From Clitopilus passeckerianus (lineage: Eukaryota; Basidiomycota; Agaricomycetes; Agaricales; Entolomataceae): DNA of 64,000 bases. The notes below the pieces were generated by a model. The model saw only the letters and a list, made by a program, of their open reading frames with translations. It searched no databases and was not told where the DNA came from. The position numbers were made by a program, and so were the translations under genes. Positions 52,572 through 64,000 of the stretch are shown one piece after another. Each line of letters starts with the position of its first letter. Position 1 is the stretch's first letter. The stretch spans positions 930,001 to 994,000 of the forward strand of contig CALYLX010000034.1 of the NCBI GenBank assembly GCA_944990035.1. The letters run 5' to 3'.

Positions 52572-54058
52572 ATGGATGTCGTTGGAACCGTCAAGTCGTT
52601 GTGCAGTTTGTCTGCTTCTGTATTGAAGTGGATAGACGAGACCATCGAGAAAGAAGAGGCCTTGACTAGCCTGTCCGCAACCGTGAAAAGGATCGATGAT
52701 GTCCTTGTACGGTTTAAGGACGTGCCATCCATTGAACCTGCTCTAATGAACGCTTTCCTGGGCCTTGGGGACATGCTCAGTCGGACGAAGGAACATCTAG
52801 AGGTCTGGCGCTGTAAACGGGGGAAGCTTTCGCTGAGCAAGGCTGTAGCCTTCCTTGTACCATCTCAGGTTACGAAGAGGCTGGTGCAAGATGAGCAGCA
52901 ACTAGCAAACCAACTCATCATTATCCTTTTTGCCATGTCATCTGTTTCGTTTCTGAAAGAATACGGGCCGTCTGTGACTGCAAGTGGGGAAAATAACCCG
53001 AATGCCTCCGACGTGAATCAGTTCTGGGGAGACTTCGTGGGAGCAAAGGTAGGCATGGTCCTTCAGGTCACTCATTAGATTGGTTGACGGCGCAAAGATT
53101 TCCTTTGCCAGAACAGAAAGGTTCTCGGAGGCCTTGGCCATTTGCTTTGGGCGCGGGTTGGATCCAGAGACTCGCTCACGTCTGCTCTTATATCTGGACG
53201 AATTTCATGTCGGTGGGGTTTCACGCTGCAGCCTTGAACGATTTACGGGGCCCAAGTCTCTTCAAGAAGCTATTGAGAGTTTTGTTGATGCTGGTGAGGA
53301 GGGTGTTCTCTGCACAAATGATACCCATGAAAATGTTATTTCACAGCCCAAACTGTTACCGTGGCGGACAAACGGTCGCAGTCGGATGCTATGGAACCCA
53401 AGTCATTACAAGATGCTCTCGAGAATTTCGTTGAAGCTCGTAGGTCGGATGTCTCTTAGACTGCACGCATGATACCCATGAATATGTTTTTTCACAGCCC
53501 AAATCGACACCGTGGCCAACAAACAATCGCAGCCGGGTGGTACTGAACATGCGCTTGTCATCTGGATAGACGATGAGCTGGGCAACATATCTATGTTTTT
53601 CGAGTATGCGGAAGAGAAGAACGTCTTGGTTGTCCATCTCGCGTCGACCGCATTAGCCAAGGCTTGGATCGAGGAGAATGAAGGTAGGGTGCCGTTAACC
53701 GATTCATCCAACTCATCTAATATTATCATGCATTGCAGAACTCTTGCGCATCGCGGATAGGCTCGGAAAAGTGCGCTTTATCTCTGATAATGTGCGGTTT
53801 GAGCCGGATTCCGAAGGGGCGGAGAACTTCCTCAATATTGCCGCAGGAGAAAACATCCTTCGTTACTTGCGAGGTCGTCACTTCAAAGCGCCTGTTCTCA
53901 TCTATTGCGGGGGCAGTCTTGAATCCACCCAATATGTATTGGACTACGACGCAGCAGGGTCGACATGTAGCGCTGTTGTGGTGGAAAGCTACATTGGTGC
54001 ATTGGCGGAAGGAAGGGAGGACGAGGATGAATGGAAGGGGTTTGATCGATGGGTGTAG
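52572..54058 (+). CDS. HeLo-like N-domain fused to a receiver-like C-domain
   Basis: Exon 1 (52572-53048) is a helical domain starting MDVVGTVKSLCSLSASVLKW. It resembles the N-terminal HeLo-like/four-helix-bundle domains of fungal cell-death and NLR-type proteins (inferred from pattern). The next exon starts at 53098 (ISFARTERFSEAL, CFGRGLDPETR). Two tandem copies of a small exon/intron unit follow. The C-terminal part begins ALVIWIDDELGNISMFFEYA and continues VRFISDNVR and RYLRGRHFKAPVLIYCGG. It looks like a CheY-type alpha/beta domain with an acidic pair (IDD) and a candidate Asp in ISDN. No kinase or NACHT domain is present. The stop TAG is 83 bp from that of the convergent gene. Confidence 0.65.
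53251..53540. repeat. Tandem exon-intron-exon duplication
   Basis: Two units of about 146 bp (from 53251 and from 53397) inside the HeLo-like gene. Both contain CCCAAGTC, an exon end, an intron with GATACCCATGAA and TTTCACAG|CCCAAA, and then ACCGTGG plus ACAAAC and TCGCAG. Coding and intron parts are both copied. Confidence 0.8.
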
Positions 54059-54141
54059 TGATATCCAAAGAAAAATATGGTATATAGTTATCATAGGAAT
54101 TGCTGTGTATAATAGTATAGATGTATAGTAGCCTTGCCGTT

Positions 54142-55146
54142 CTAGTCTGTGGTGTATAGTTGTGCCCATTGCATAAGTGCCTCATCAATCTCCTCCATAA
54201 GCATCTGAACGATTGGGTTGTGTTTTGATTCATCTTGCCTAGTTATGGGGGAGCCGGAGGTTGGGGCAGATTTTCGATCCACAGAGGTGTCCAATGATGA
54301 GCGATGGTCTAGGCGAAGAGGTGGGGTTTCACTTCGAGGGCGAGCATGATCTTCTTGTGAATAGATTGAAGGTAGAGATGGATGTGAGTTGATTGGGGTG
54401 GAGCACGCGAATCCATTCCCCTCTGTTTCGAAATTCGGCGGTGTTACTTCGCCAACGTTTCTCCAAAAAGCATCAAGCACAGTTTCTGAAAGATCTCCTG
54501 AAGCGGTAGGTTTGTGAGATGATGACTCTGACTGAGGGAAGTTCTCCATGGGTGGAAATTCGTAGACGCCATGTCGCTTTGGGTGATCCATGGCAAAGTT
54601 ACCCATGTCGCCTAGTGTGTTTCTACTCCGTTCAGGACGGCCTCTCGGATCTTCATTTTCTAGGTTGGAGAGATGAGAACCGAGCGAGTCCATAGAACTA
54701 AGGCTGGAGGATTTGTTCCGTCTAGAGTGACCTCTAGCCACAGGAGGGGAAGGCGCAGCTACTCCGGAGCAGTTCAGGTCGAGATCGCATAGAATACCGC
54801 GTTTTGGCTTCGAGCGAAGGCGTTCAGGAGTAAACATTTTTGGGCTAATTCGACCATTTTCATCGGTGTAGGTCATAGAACTAGAGGCAGAAGAGCGTTT
54901 TGTTGCCAACGTAAGTAGAGTAGTTTGGTTACTAGCTGGACATCTCCTGTGCGATTTTATACTTGGTCGTTCCATGGAGGGATTTGGTGGACGTGATATC
55001 GATGGTGCTTCAGATTTTAGGATAGTATGGAAGCGAAAATTCGGTTCTGGAACGGCGACGCGAGTCTTCATAGTCACCTTCTCCCCAGTGCTATCCCGTT
55101 CGTGCGAGGAAAATGAGAACCTGTTGGGTCTGTACGTGTAGTTCAT
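54142..55146 (-). CDS. Ser/Pro-rich hypothetical protein
   Basis: A single frame of about 334 residues from MNYTYRPNRFSFSSHERDS. The frame stays open 35 codons further upstream (to 55251), but that would run into the divergent MED10 gene, so I prefer the Met at 55146. The sequence is low-complexity, basic and Ser/Pro/Arg-rich with many SP and TP sites, which suggests a disordered, phosphorylated regulator. It ends with an acidic helical stretch IVQMLMEEIDEALMQWAQLY that may be a binding motif. No domain recognised. Confidence 0.6.
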   Translation of the reverse strand: MNYTYRPNRFSFSSHERDSTGEKVTMKTRVAVPEPNFRFHTILKSEAPSISRPPNPSMERPSIKSHRRCPASNQTTLLTLATKRSSASSSMTYTDENGRISPKMFTPERLRSKPKRGILCDLDLNCSGVAAPSPPVARGHSRRNKSSSLSSMDSLGSHLSNLENEDPRGRPERSRNTLGDMGNFAMDHPKRHGVYEFPPMENFPQSESSSHKPTASGDLSETVLDAFWRNVGEVTPPNFETEGNGFACSTPINSHPSLPSIYSQEDHARPRSETPPLRLDHRSSLDTSVDRKSAPTSGSPITRQDESKHNPIVQMLMEEIDEALMQWAQLYTTD

Positions 55147-55249
55147 GGCTATTGATACGGTTGATAGCAAGTTGAAACAAAGTTGCGGCGCAAAGACCGA
55201 CATGATCAGAGTACCAGAACAAAGATGGCCAAACATACCTGGCTTGTCC

Positions 55250-55870
55250 ATGGCTGCACCGGACTCACCACGATCTTCTCAGTCTCCTCCCCCTACTGGC
55301 TCTCATGGCGACCTAGAGATGGAGCTGGTGGGCCTAGCGAATGCTCTGTATAACCTGGGGACAACTGTGATCAATGACTCGACGAAAGACCGTGACAAAC
55401 CAGGCGGCGGAAAGCCTGTAGGTCAGCGAGTGTAAGTGAGCCCGATTTTCAGTTCTCATGAGGAGATTCACGTATACTTGTTGCCAGAAATGAGGTCGTA
55501 CAGTACCTGGCGAATATAGACGAGATGGCCCAGAATGTCAGGACTATGATACCCTTACAAGTGCTGCAAGACATTGATGGCTCACGCAACCCAATGCAAC
55601 TCACGAGAGAAAGGCTGGAACGTGCGGCGACTGAGAACCAGTTCATGAATGGAAAGATTGCCGCGATTGAAGTAATTAATGATTCCTTCATACACGTTCT
55701 GTGTCTAACTCCTACCTGGATCACAGTCGTACCAGAGATACTTGAATGAAGCCCTCGTCCAACATTTCCCCGAACTACAAGCTCATTTCGCCGAACAAGC
55801 TGCGCCTGATGGCCAGGAACAGGACGTGGTTGTTAAGTCTGAACCACCGATGGTAAACGGGCATACATGA
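55250..55870 (+). CDS. MED10: Mediator complex subunit 10 (Med10/Nut2)
   Basis: Exons 55250-55431, 55488-55671 and 55727-55870 give 169 residues. Med10 blocks are clear: LANALYNLGTTVINDSTKDR, GGGKPVGQRVNEVVQYLANI, MIPLQVLQDIDGSRNPMQLT, RERLERAATENQFMNGKI and AIESYQRYLNEAL. Med10 is in the Mediator middle module and contacts Pol II activators in the nucleus. The start chosen lies before the acidic MELVGLANAL segment. An upstream in-frame ATG at 55145 would overlap the start of the divergent gene. Confidence 0.95.
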
Positions 55871-56283
55871 AGGGTATGGGCTGCTTGACACGCACAGGAA
55901 GCTGCGGTCTGAACAGCCTGTGCAACCTCTTGGACAACCTCCAACGGGCGGTCTTTCCTGCAGCAAATGAGATGGCTCCTACAATGCCCTCATCATCGTA
56001 GCTTGATGCAGCTGGTCGTCGGATATCTCAGGTAGCTGGCGTGATAATGCCCTCGCAGAACGCTACTATGCCCTTTTCGTTCGTTGTAGCATACAGTGTA
56101 CATCAGTAACCTTCGCAGATGAATAGATCCGTAATCCGTTGGGAAATCCACAAAACAAGATTATTATCGCCGTATGAGTGATTTGACCTACGTCTACTGT
56201 AGCTGTACTAGCAAGACTAGGTATAAAGTTGTAAGATGTAATAGAACATTCTCCAGGACACACCGTTCCTACTAGCCCGACCT
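55871..56283. other. Convergent intergenic spacer
   Basis: About 410 bp between the 3' ends of MED10 and the Sec14 gene. No repeat, RNA gene or conserved frame seen. Confidence 0.45.
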
Positions 56284-57348
56284 CTATGCTCCAACCTGCT
56301 TGATATCCGGATTCCATGGCCCAGCGTCACTCAGAGAGCATCCTCCCTGGCACTGGCAGACACCACCGAGATCCTTCGGTAGATTGTCTGGCGAGATCTG
56401 CTTCAGCAGTTCACCCTTGTACGAACTGCTCAAGATGTTGATCTTGGCAACTGTAACGGGATCCAAGAAACCCTTAATGACCGACCAAATAGTAGAAAAT
56501 CCCCATGGTGCGTTAATGACGTAGAATTTGCCCATGGTCTCAGGATATCTATCCTGTCCGACAGCAGCAGCGCTCTGGATGTAGTCCTTGACCTGCCAGA
56601 AGGACATGAGGCCGACGCCCGAGAGGTCCATGATGGTGCATGAGGTTTCGACGGGGTGGCCGACAGCCTTGGAGCAGGCTGGTAGACGCTCAGACAGGAA
56701 CTTCTCGTATTCTAGGACTAGTCGCTGTAGTAGACGTTCTTGGGTCGTTACTTTGTATAGGGCATCGATGTTGAGGAAACCTAGTTTTTCGACGTATATT
56801 GGCCGGCCGTCCTGTAGAAAGGGAATCAGAACTTTGGTGACCTTGAGGAGGGATGAAGAGGATGAACCTTGTCCATCTTGTGGTAGAATTGGGGGTAGTA
56901 CTTGTCGACTTCAGTCTTTTCTTTGAAGTCAAAGTTCCTGTACAAGTAGTCAGCTCTCATTACGGCGGATATAAATTCAGGTTGGTGCACGAACTTGACG
57001 ATGTCTTCAACACCGAATTCCTTCCTCCATTCCTCCTCGTTGATCAGCATCTCCTTGGCCTTCTGAACGTCAAACTTCCTTGCCCTTAGGAATCTGCAAA
57101 ACAATGGATGTTAGTCTCGCGCAGCATTCGTCCGCAGTAGAGCCTCACTTGAGTAAAAAGGCGTCGTCCATCCTCGACTCCACGAAGTATCCTGCATCCT
57201 TGATCTCCTGCCTAAACTTCTCCAGCGCATGTTGCTGAAGAACAGTCAAGTTCCCCAATTGCCCTGGGGCTGGACGATAGTTGGGATCTGTAATACCGGG
57301 AGGCATAGGGCTGGCACTGGCAGCTTGGGGTTGTGTGTCTGATGACAT
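56284..57348 (-). CDS. SEC14: Sec14-like phosphatidylinositol transfer protein
   Basis: Three exons, about 300 residues. CRAL-TRIO N domain: MDDAFLLKFLRARKFDVQKA, with the intron after LLK. The lipid-binding domain follows: DGRPIYVEKLGFLNID, TCTIMDLSGVGLMSFWQV, ETMGKFYVINAPWGFSTIWS, FLDPVTVAKI and the C-terminal PKDLGGVCQC. Sec14 exchanges phosphatidylinositol and phosphatidylcholine at Golgi membranes and keeps secretion active. The spacing and length match yeast Sec14. The gene looks intact. Confidence 0.95.
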
Positions 57349-57951
57349 GATAGTGGTGGTGGTTAAAAGGCAAGTCGAAAATGCTGTGTCTCCCGCCCAA
57401 AATCACGGTATCGACTGCGATCGGGGCGAATAACGACAGAAATTGGCGCGAAAGGAAACCCGACGTCAGTATAAGAAAATCAGCAGACGATTGGTTTATG
57501 CTCGGATGCTGTCTATGATGATGAGCGTCCCCACTTCCAGATGTGGCCAAGGCCAAGGAGCCGTCGCCCATTTGGGTTTGGACGGGGTGCTCCAATGATT
57601 GGATTCATTGCTGGTGAAGTCTCTACGGGGAAATGTACAGGCAGCAAGAAAGTAGACTAGAACGAAACCAGCCAGCATCATTGCGAGTTGAGTCGCAAGC
57701 AGGGGTCAAGTCAAAGTATTTTGGTGGGGGTCATAACATGGGGTTTAGGGGGATATATAGTATCATGTAGGTTCGTGACGATTGGACAATGAATGACGAG
57801 GTAATACAAGTACAGATCTGCGAGTTGAATGCAGATAGGCTGGCTTTATGGATACATTGGTACAAATAAAATGAAAGATGTTTTTTGCAGAGAATAGATA
57901 GATCAACAAACAGCGACTTTATTTTGTTCAAACTTTAGGGAGTGAATAGAG
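57349..57951. other. Spacer between SEC14 start and EMG1 end
   Basis: About 600 bp that should contain the SEC14 promoter and the EMG1 3' UTR. Small frames here show no conserved features. No RNA gene recognised. Confidence 0.4.
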
Positions 57952-59332
57952 CTAGACAATGTCCCAGAGATCTTCCAATGCACAACAGAACTGGGAGAAT
58001 TGGGTTTAGTATAATGTTCTCTCATATGGAACGTGATCACTTACTTTTCCACAGGCGACGCTGGCACTTAAAGGATAATTGCTGATACTGATCTTCTCGT
58101 CGACATACGCATCAGCAAAGTCATCCTTGCCCCTGGCCATAGCACCAACAAAGATGGCGACGGAATGGGTGTTGGGCAGGGTAGGCAAATACTGTGATAA
58201 CTTCGTGATAGGTGCATCACCGGAGAGAGCTACACGGAAAGAGCGGTTCAGCGAAACCCAGGGTATCGGCGGAAGCTATTTGACGTACTGAGCTTAATAG
58301 TGTTTGGCGGGAGGTGGTCGGTCACAGGGTTCTTGATGACTTTCAGGAGTTTTTCTGGGCCGTTGACACCTCTGATTGACAGCTTGTGCAGCAGTTGGAC
58401 TGGGGTAGGACTTTAGGATGCATCATGGACAATAAGTAGGTAGGCGTACCCATTAATCCGCTGAAACGTTTGAATGTGCGAGGGATGCGAACATGAGGGT
58501 TGACTTCTATCAAAACGCCCCGTGCGGTGTGGATGTACACTTGAAGAAGACCAGCTTTGTTCAAAGGCGAGTCAAGGAGTGTAAGAAGACACTGTCATGA
58601 AAGATGTGAGTTTCAAGGGACAGTGAACAGTGACATCGGAAAACAGACCTGATGTGTGATATCTGGACGAGCGTCTGCAATGTCTCTGCCAGTTTTTGCC
58701 AGAATGCCCTGATGATCGTCGCAGTTCAGGAGGGTGTACTTTACTTCACCCTCCTTCCCATTCCGCCCTTTGCCTCCACCGCTGGTGATCCGATAAGCCT
58801 CTAAGCAGGCCTGTTCCAGGATAACATAGAGGCGCCGCTGTGTCGAGGCGACTCCCCCCTTCGGAACATGAGCCTGGACGGGGAGCATGGAAGGATTGGC
58901 AACCACGGGGACAGGATTGTGGGGGTTTTGGTGCTGTGCCATCTTCGTACGGTTTTTTGAGCCAGGGAGGGGTTTGGTCGGTCTCTGATCAGATTTGGTT
59001 GACGAGGTTGTGGTGAGAAGCACTGGAGGGGTAGCTGAAGAAGGCTTGGGCTGGTGAATAGTTTGTTCTGTCGATTCGGGGTCAACTTGCATCAGCCTCG
59101 ACGTCGAGTGCGTCGAAACTGAGGGGTCGACCAGATCGGTGTCTTCTTCGTCGGAACTTGCGTCTGGACTGCGCTGCCGCCTACGTTGGTGAGGGCGTTC
59201 GCCGGGGGTTGACTTTGGCCTTGGTGGAGGCTCAATGCCAGTTGGTATGTTGATAGAAGGAGAGGACTGGTCGCTGTTATCAAGAGAGCCGGAATGGCGT
59301 CGACGTCGTGCAGGTATGATCGTGCCCTCCAT
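57952..59332 (-). CDS. EMG1: 18S rRNA pseudouridine N1-methyltransferase Emg1/Nep1
   Basis: The enzymatic part is spread over the last four exons: [117 protein letters not shown] and the final LEDLWDIV. These are hallmarks of Emg1/Nep1, a SPOUT-class methyltransferase that modifies a pseudouridine in 18S rRNA and is needed for 40S assembly in the nucleolus. Unlike the short yeast form it has a disordered Ser/Pro/Arg-rich extension of about 140-160 residues before the domain. Confidence 0.93.
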
Positions 59333-59805
59333 GGAAAATCTTTGAACGTGACCTCAAGTAAGCGCCGGAATTATTAGCTCCAAGTTTCTACTGGAAGCGA
59401 AGAAAGGAGGAGGAGTGCCTGCTGAACCTCTTTTTCAAGGCAATATGGCGGATTGAAAGCAAGCTTTTAGGGAGTACTGGGATTTAAACCAAGTCTGTAG
59501 CATACAAAACGGCCCACCATGCAGGTCCTCTGCCGTAAATTTTTTTACATAAGACGCGCATGACAAAACACGCGCAAAGGCTGCAAGCAAAAACCCTGAA
59601 CTCCTGAATAACTCATGGTACGATCTTTTTGATTCAAAACGTATGAATTCAAAGATAAGAGTGCAGACAAGTATCGTAGATATTCGTAAAGACGACGACA
59701 AAAAACGAGTTACGACATAGCATAAGTCACTAAAACAGAAGGAAAAGGTCCAACAAAGCATTAAACCGCCCTCCCTCCATCTTTTGCAGAAACATGAGCA
59801 ATCGC
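59333..59805. other. Spacer between EMG1 start and actin end
   Basis: About 470 bp with EMG1 promoter and actin 3' UTR. A minus-strand frame extends past the actin coding end only because of a small final intron (see actin). No other gene seen. Confidence 0.45.
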
Positions 59806-61360
<1,555 letters not shown>

Positions 61361-62142
61361 TGTTGATTATTCGTTAGAAAGCAGAAAGGTAAAAACTTGG
61401 TTTATGGAGACCTATGAGATGGCGCGATTAGAATATATATATTCAACGATAGCGCAGTCAAAACGCCCGCAACGACCAGCTGGCACCACTGTTGCTGGGC
61501 GCTGCGAGCTGCGGCATGCTGCGACAAAGAGCCTACCTTTGACGTTCTCCGGATGTTGAGAGATTGGGCAAAGGGGGTCTGCCACGAAATGTAAAGTCTC
61601 GGTCGCTTATCCGATTGCATAAGGGCAGGCACAATTACACCCACCTGCTTAATCCGGGCACTGCCTCCCGCAGCTGCTGCACTCCAACGGCAACAAAACG
61701 TGGAATTTTTTTGGTTATATTGTCTGTTTTGCGCAAGTTATCATACCGTTGTTCAGTTATCGATAATGCTACATTATAAGTCTGATAATCTGAGTCTCGA
61801 ACATCTGTGAGATTCTTGCTCGTTTCCAATTTTTCTCCCACCGCCTCGAGGACCTTTTGATGAACATTCGGCAACTTGGCATCACCCCAAGGAAAGAGAG
61901 TTCGAAACCTTCTGGCTGCTAAGCTATAATTATTTCTATTGAGTCTGTAACCACGGTCTGCTGAACTTGTAGCCTACAATACGTACGCTGCGGCGCCAGG
62001 AACACCTCTTACTCAAACGATGCATGTCATCCGGTTCAAAACGCCAATAACAGGCTCTCTTTACCGGTCGTGATCTGTCCGTGATTCGAACATAAGGCGT
62101 TCTGAGCAGAGTGGAAGTCAGGACATCCTTTCACCCACCAAC
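61361..62142. other. Divergent promoter region of actin and P450
   Basis: About 780 bp between the two start codons. A CT/TTC-rich stretch is present on the actin side. A short minus-strand frame at 61635-61874 is not supported as a gene. Specific regulatory sites were not identified. Confidence 0.45.
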
Positions 62143-64000
62143 ATGGCGGTGCCTCCAGGAGTGATCTGGATTCTGACCCGCTTGCCCACTCTTCTCGTTC
62201 CTTCGGTTGCGATCTATGTACTCAACAAGTATACACTCGCTGTCTATGGCTACGCATTGCCGACTTGGACCCTGGTTCTCGTTACTACGCTTTCGTTCCC
62301 CGCTACAGTCATACTGAGGAGCAAGATCAAAGACTTCAAGGACCACCGTGCTGCTGCGGCGCATGGTGCCGTAGTCCCGCCTAGTGTCTATGACCCTTAT
62401 CCCGGTGGAATTGGTCTATTGCTTGTTCTCATCCGGAATCTCAAGAATGGATACCCCGGTGCGCAACTTTCAATAATTAACATCCAGAATGGGGTCTGAA
62501 TGCGATTCAAAGGCGACCGTTTGGAGGAACGCTCCGCAAAATATGGTCACACGTACAAATCGCAGATTCTCTGGGAGAATAGGGTATGTTTCCTTGAAGT
62601 GGCGAGGATGACCTATACTGACTGAATTACCCTCTAGTTTATCACTACTGAACCCGACCACATCAAAGCTATTCTTGCCACCAGATTTGATTCGTTTGAG
62701 AAAGGTACCTTCTCTTACAGCCTATTTTATCTTTACTTTTATCATACTGTCGCGTCAAGGTCCCGACGTTATTTACCAAATGAACTCCTTCCTTGGGTCT
62801 GGCGTTTTCAATTCTGATGGTGAAATGTGGAAGTATGTCCCTTCCTTCCTTGCCTGCCATGATGCAAGTCTCAACCTTCACGAACTAGGTTCCACCGCGC
62901 GATGACCCGCCCATTCTTCAGTAAGGATAGGATCACCCACTTTGAGATTTTCGAGCGCCACATCAAGGATGCCTTCTCGCAAATAAGGGAGAGGCAAAAG
63001 GAGGGTTACCCAGTCGACATTCAGGTATATTTCCGCAGCCTGTCAGGACTCAGCCTATTCTAACGCAGTAACTCGCAGGATGTCGCCTCTAGATTCACGA
63101 TGGACTCCGCAACTGAGTTCCTCTTCGCCAAGGACGTTCAATCACTCGCAGCAGGCCTCCCATATCCTCACTACGCATCCAACCTCCAAACGTCGATCTC
63201 GTACAATCATCCTGCAAACGTCTTCTCCCGCTCTTTCGACGAAGCTCAGAAGAGGGTGGCTCTCCGCATGCGCTGGGGAGGTATGTGGCCGTTGGTTGAA
63301 TTTTGGGGAGATAAAGTCAAGGCGAAGATGGGGCCTGTTTTCGACTTCATTAACCCGATTTTGAATGATGCGGTTCAGAGGATGAAAGATTCTGGGAAGG
63401 ACGTCGCGGAGAAGAGTCGGGATAGGGAGATTCAGGATGATGAAAGCTTGCTTGACCATTTGATTAACTATACGGATGGTAAGCTGCCTTTTGTCTCATT
63501 CTTGCTGAAAGTAGATGTACTGACTCGGTCGACAGATAAGACGGTTTTACGTGACGAGACGCTGAATATTCTATTGGCTGGTCGTGATACTGTGAGGAGC
63601 TTTTGGACTTGTGGCCCACTGAACCTGGCTGACAAAATGCAGACGACAAATTCGATCACGTATGCAATCTATATGCTGTCCAAGCATCCCGAGGTTCTGG
63701 AGAGATTGCGTGCCGAGGTTCTTGAGAAGGTCGGAAGTGGTCGAGCTCCTACCTACGACGACATGAAGGACATGAAGTTCCTCAGAGCGGTGATTAATGG
63801 CAAGCTTTTTTGTTGACTCATCCCCTGGTGCTCACCCCAAACATTCAGAGACTTTGCGACTCTATCCTGCCGTGTATGTATATCTCAGGCTGTCAAGCAA
63901 GCTCGTTCTTACTTCTTGCCAGGCCTTTCAACGTCAGAATGTCGAACGACAATGCGGTAGTACTGCCTGCGAAGAACGGCGAGAAACCTTTCTACATTCC
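62143..64000 (+). CDS. Cytochrome P450 (CYP63/CYP5037-like), 3' end missing
   Basis: Several short exons encode an N-terminal membrane anchor (IWILTRLPTLLVPSVAIYVL, then TLVLVTTLSFPATVIL). The P450 blocks follow: KYGHTYKSQILWENR, PDHIKAILATRFDSFEKG, FFSKDRITHFEIFERHIKDA, the I-helix AGRDTTTNSITYAIY and the K-helix ETLRLYP (ExxR). The window ends before the heme-binding Cys. The ER-anchored haem enzyme is of the clade expanded in basidiomycetes for oxidising hydrocarbons and wood-derived aromatics (family by resemblance). The 50-bp segment between GRDT and TTNS carries GTGAGG and GCAG and is removed as an intron. Confidence 0.88.

Noticed and set aside
55145..55249. Upstream in-frame ATG for MED10
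   Set aside because: It overlaps the start of the divergent gene and adds residues absent from Med10 proteins as I know them.

Overview
The window is nuclear DNA of a filamentous basidiomycete, most likely a mushroom-forming agaricomycete. The evidence is dense genes on both strands, many short (about 45-65 bp) GT-AG introns, two micro-exons, basidiomycete-type GMC oxidoreductase, P450 and alpha/beta-hydrolase genes, and core eukaryotic genes (actin, Pol III largest subunit, proteasome alpha1, Mediator subunits). No prokaryotic, organellar or viral gene was recognised. Gene models below were assembled by reading splice sites and reading-frame phase by eye, so exon edges are predictions.

Layout. 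0-8.4 kb: the 3' end of an Icp55-like aminopeptidase, a folylpolyglutamate/dihydrofolate synthase-like gene, repeat copy R1, a PNPOx-like flavin-binding protein, a poorly coding stretch with possible gene remnants, and a 953-residue membrane protein. 8.6-17.9 kb: an unusual metallophosphoesterase-like/RRM/RGG protein divergent from MED13, then a small unknown gene. 18-22 kb: a repeat-rich accessory island holding three copies of one dispersed repeat and three tandem copies (one dead) of an unrecognised small protein. 22-33 kb: BIG1/VOA1-like protein, branched-chain acyl-CoA dehydrogenase, two convergent alpha/beta hydrolases (one with a frameshift), and RPC1. 33-36.7 kb: proteasome alpha1, Kgd4, a tRNA-Leu gene touching the Kgd4 start codon, and a kinase-like protein. 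38-46.8 kb: three GMC oxidoreductases. 47-58 kb: unknown ORFs, Rab escort protein, nucleolin-like protein, a HeLo-like/receiver-like protein, an unknown Ser-rich protein, MED10 and Sec14. 58-64 kb: EMG1, actin and a truncated P450.

How the genes relate. Most are housekeeping genes in short divergent pairs (MPE-RRM/MED13, BIG1/ACAD, RPC1/proteasome alpha1, REP/nucleolin, unknown/MED10), with start codons about 100-255 bp apart that probably share promoters. The GMC trio is the only likely functional cluster: secreted or surface FAD oxidases of the type used in wood or litter decay, with one copy carrying a probable GPI-anchor tail. The 18-22 kb island and the HeLo-like gene are the least conventional parts of the window.
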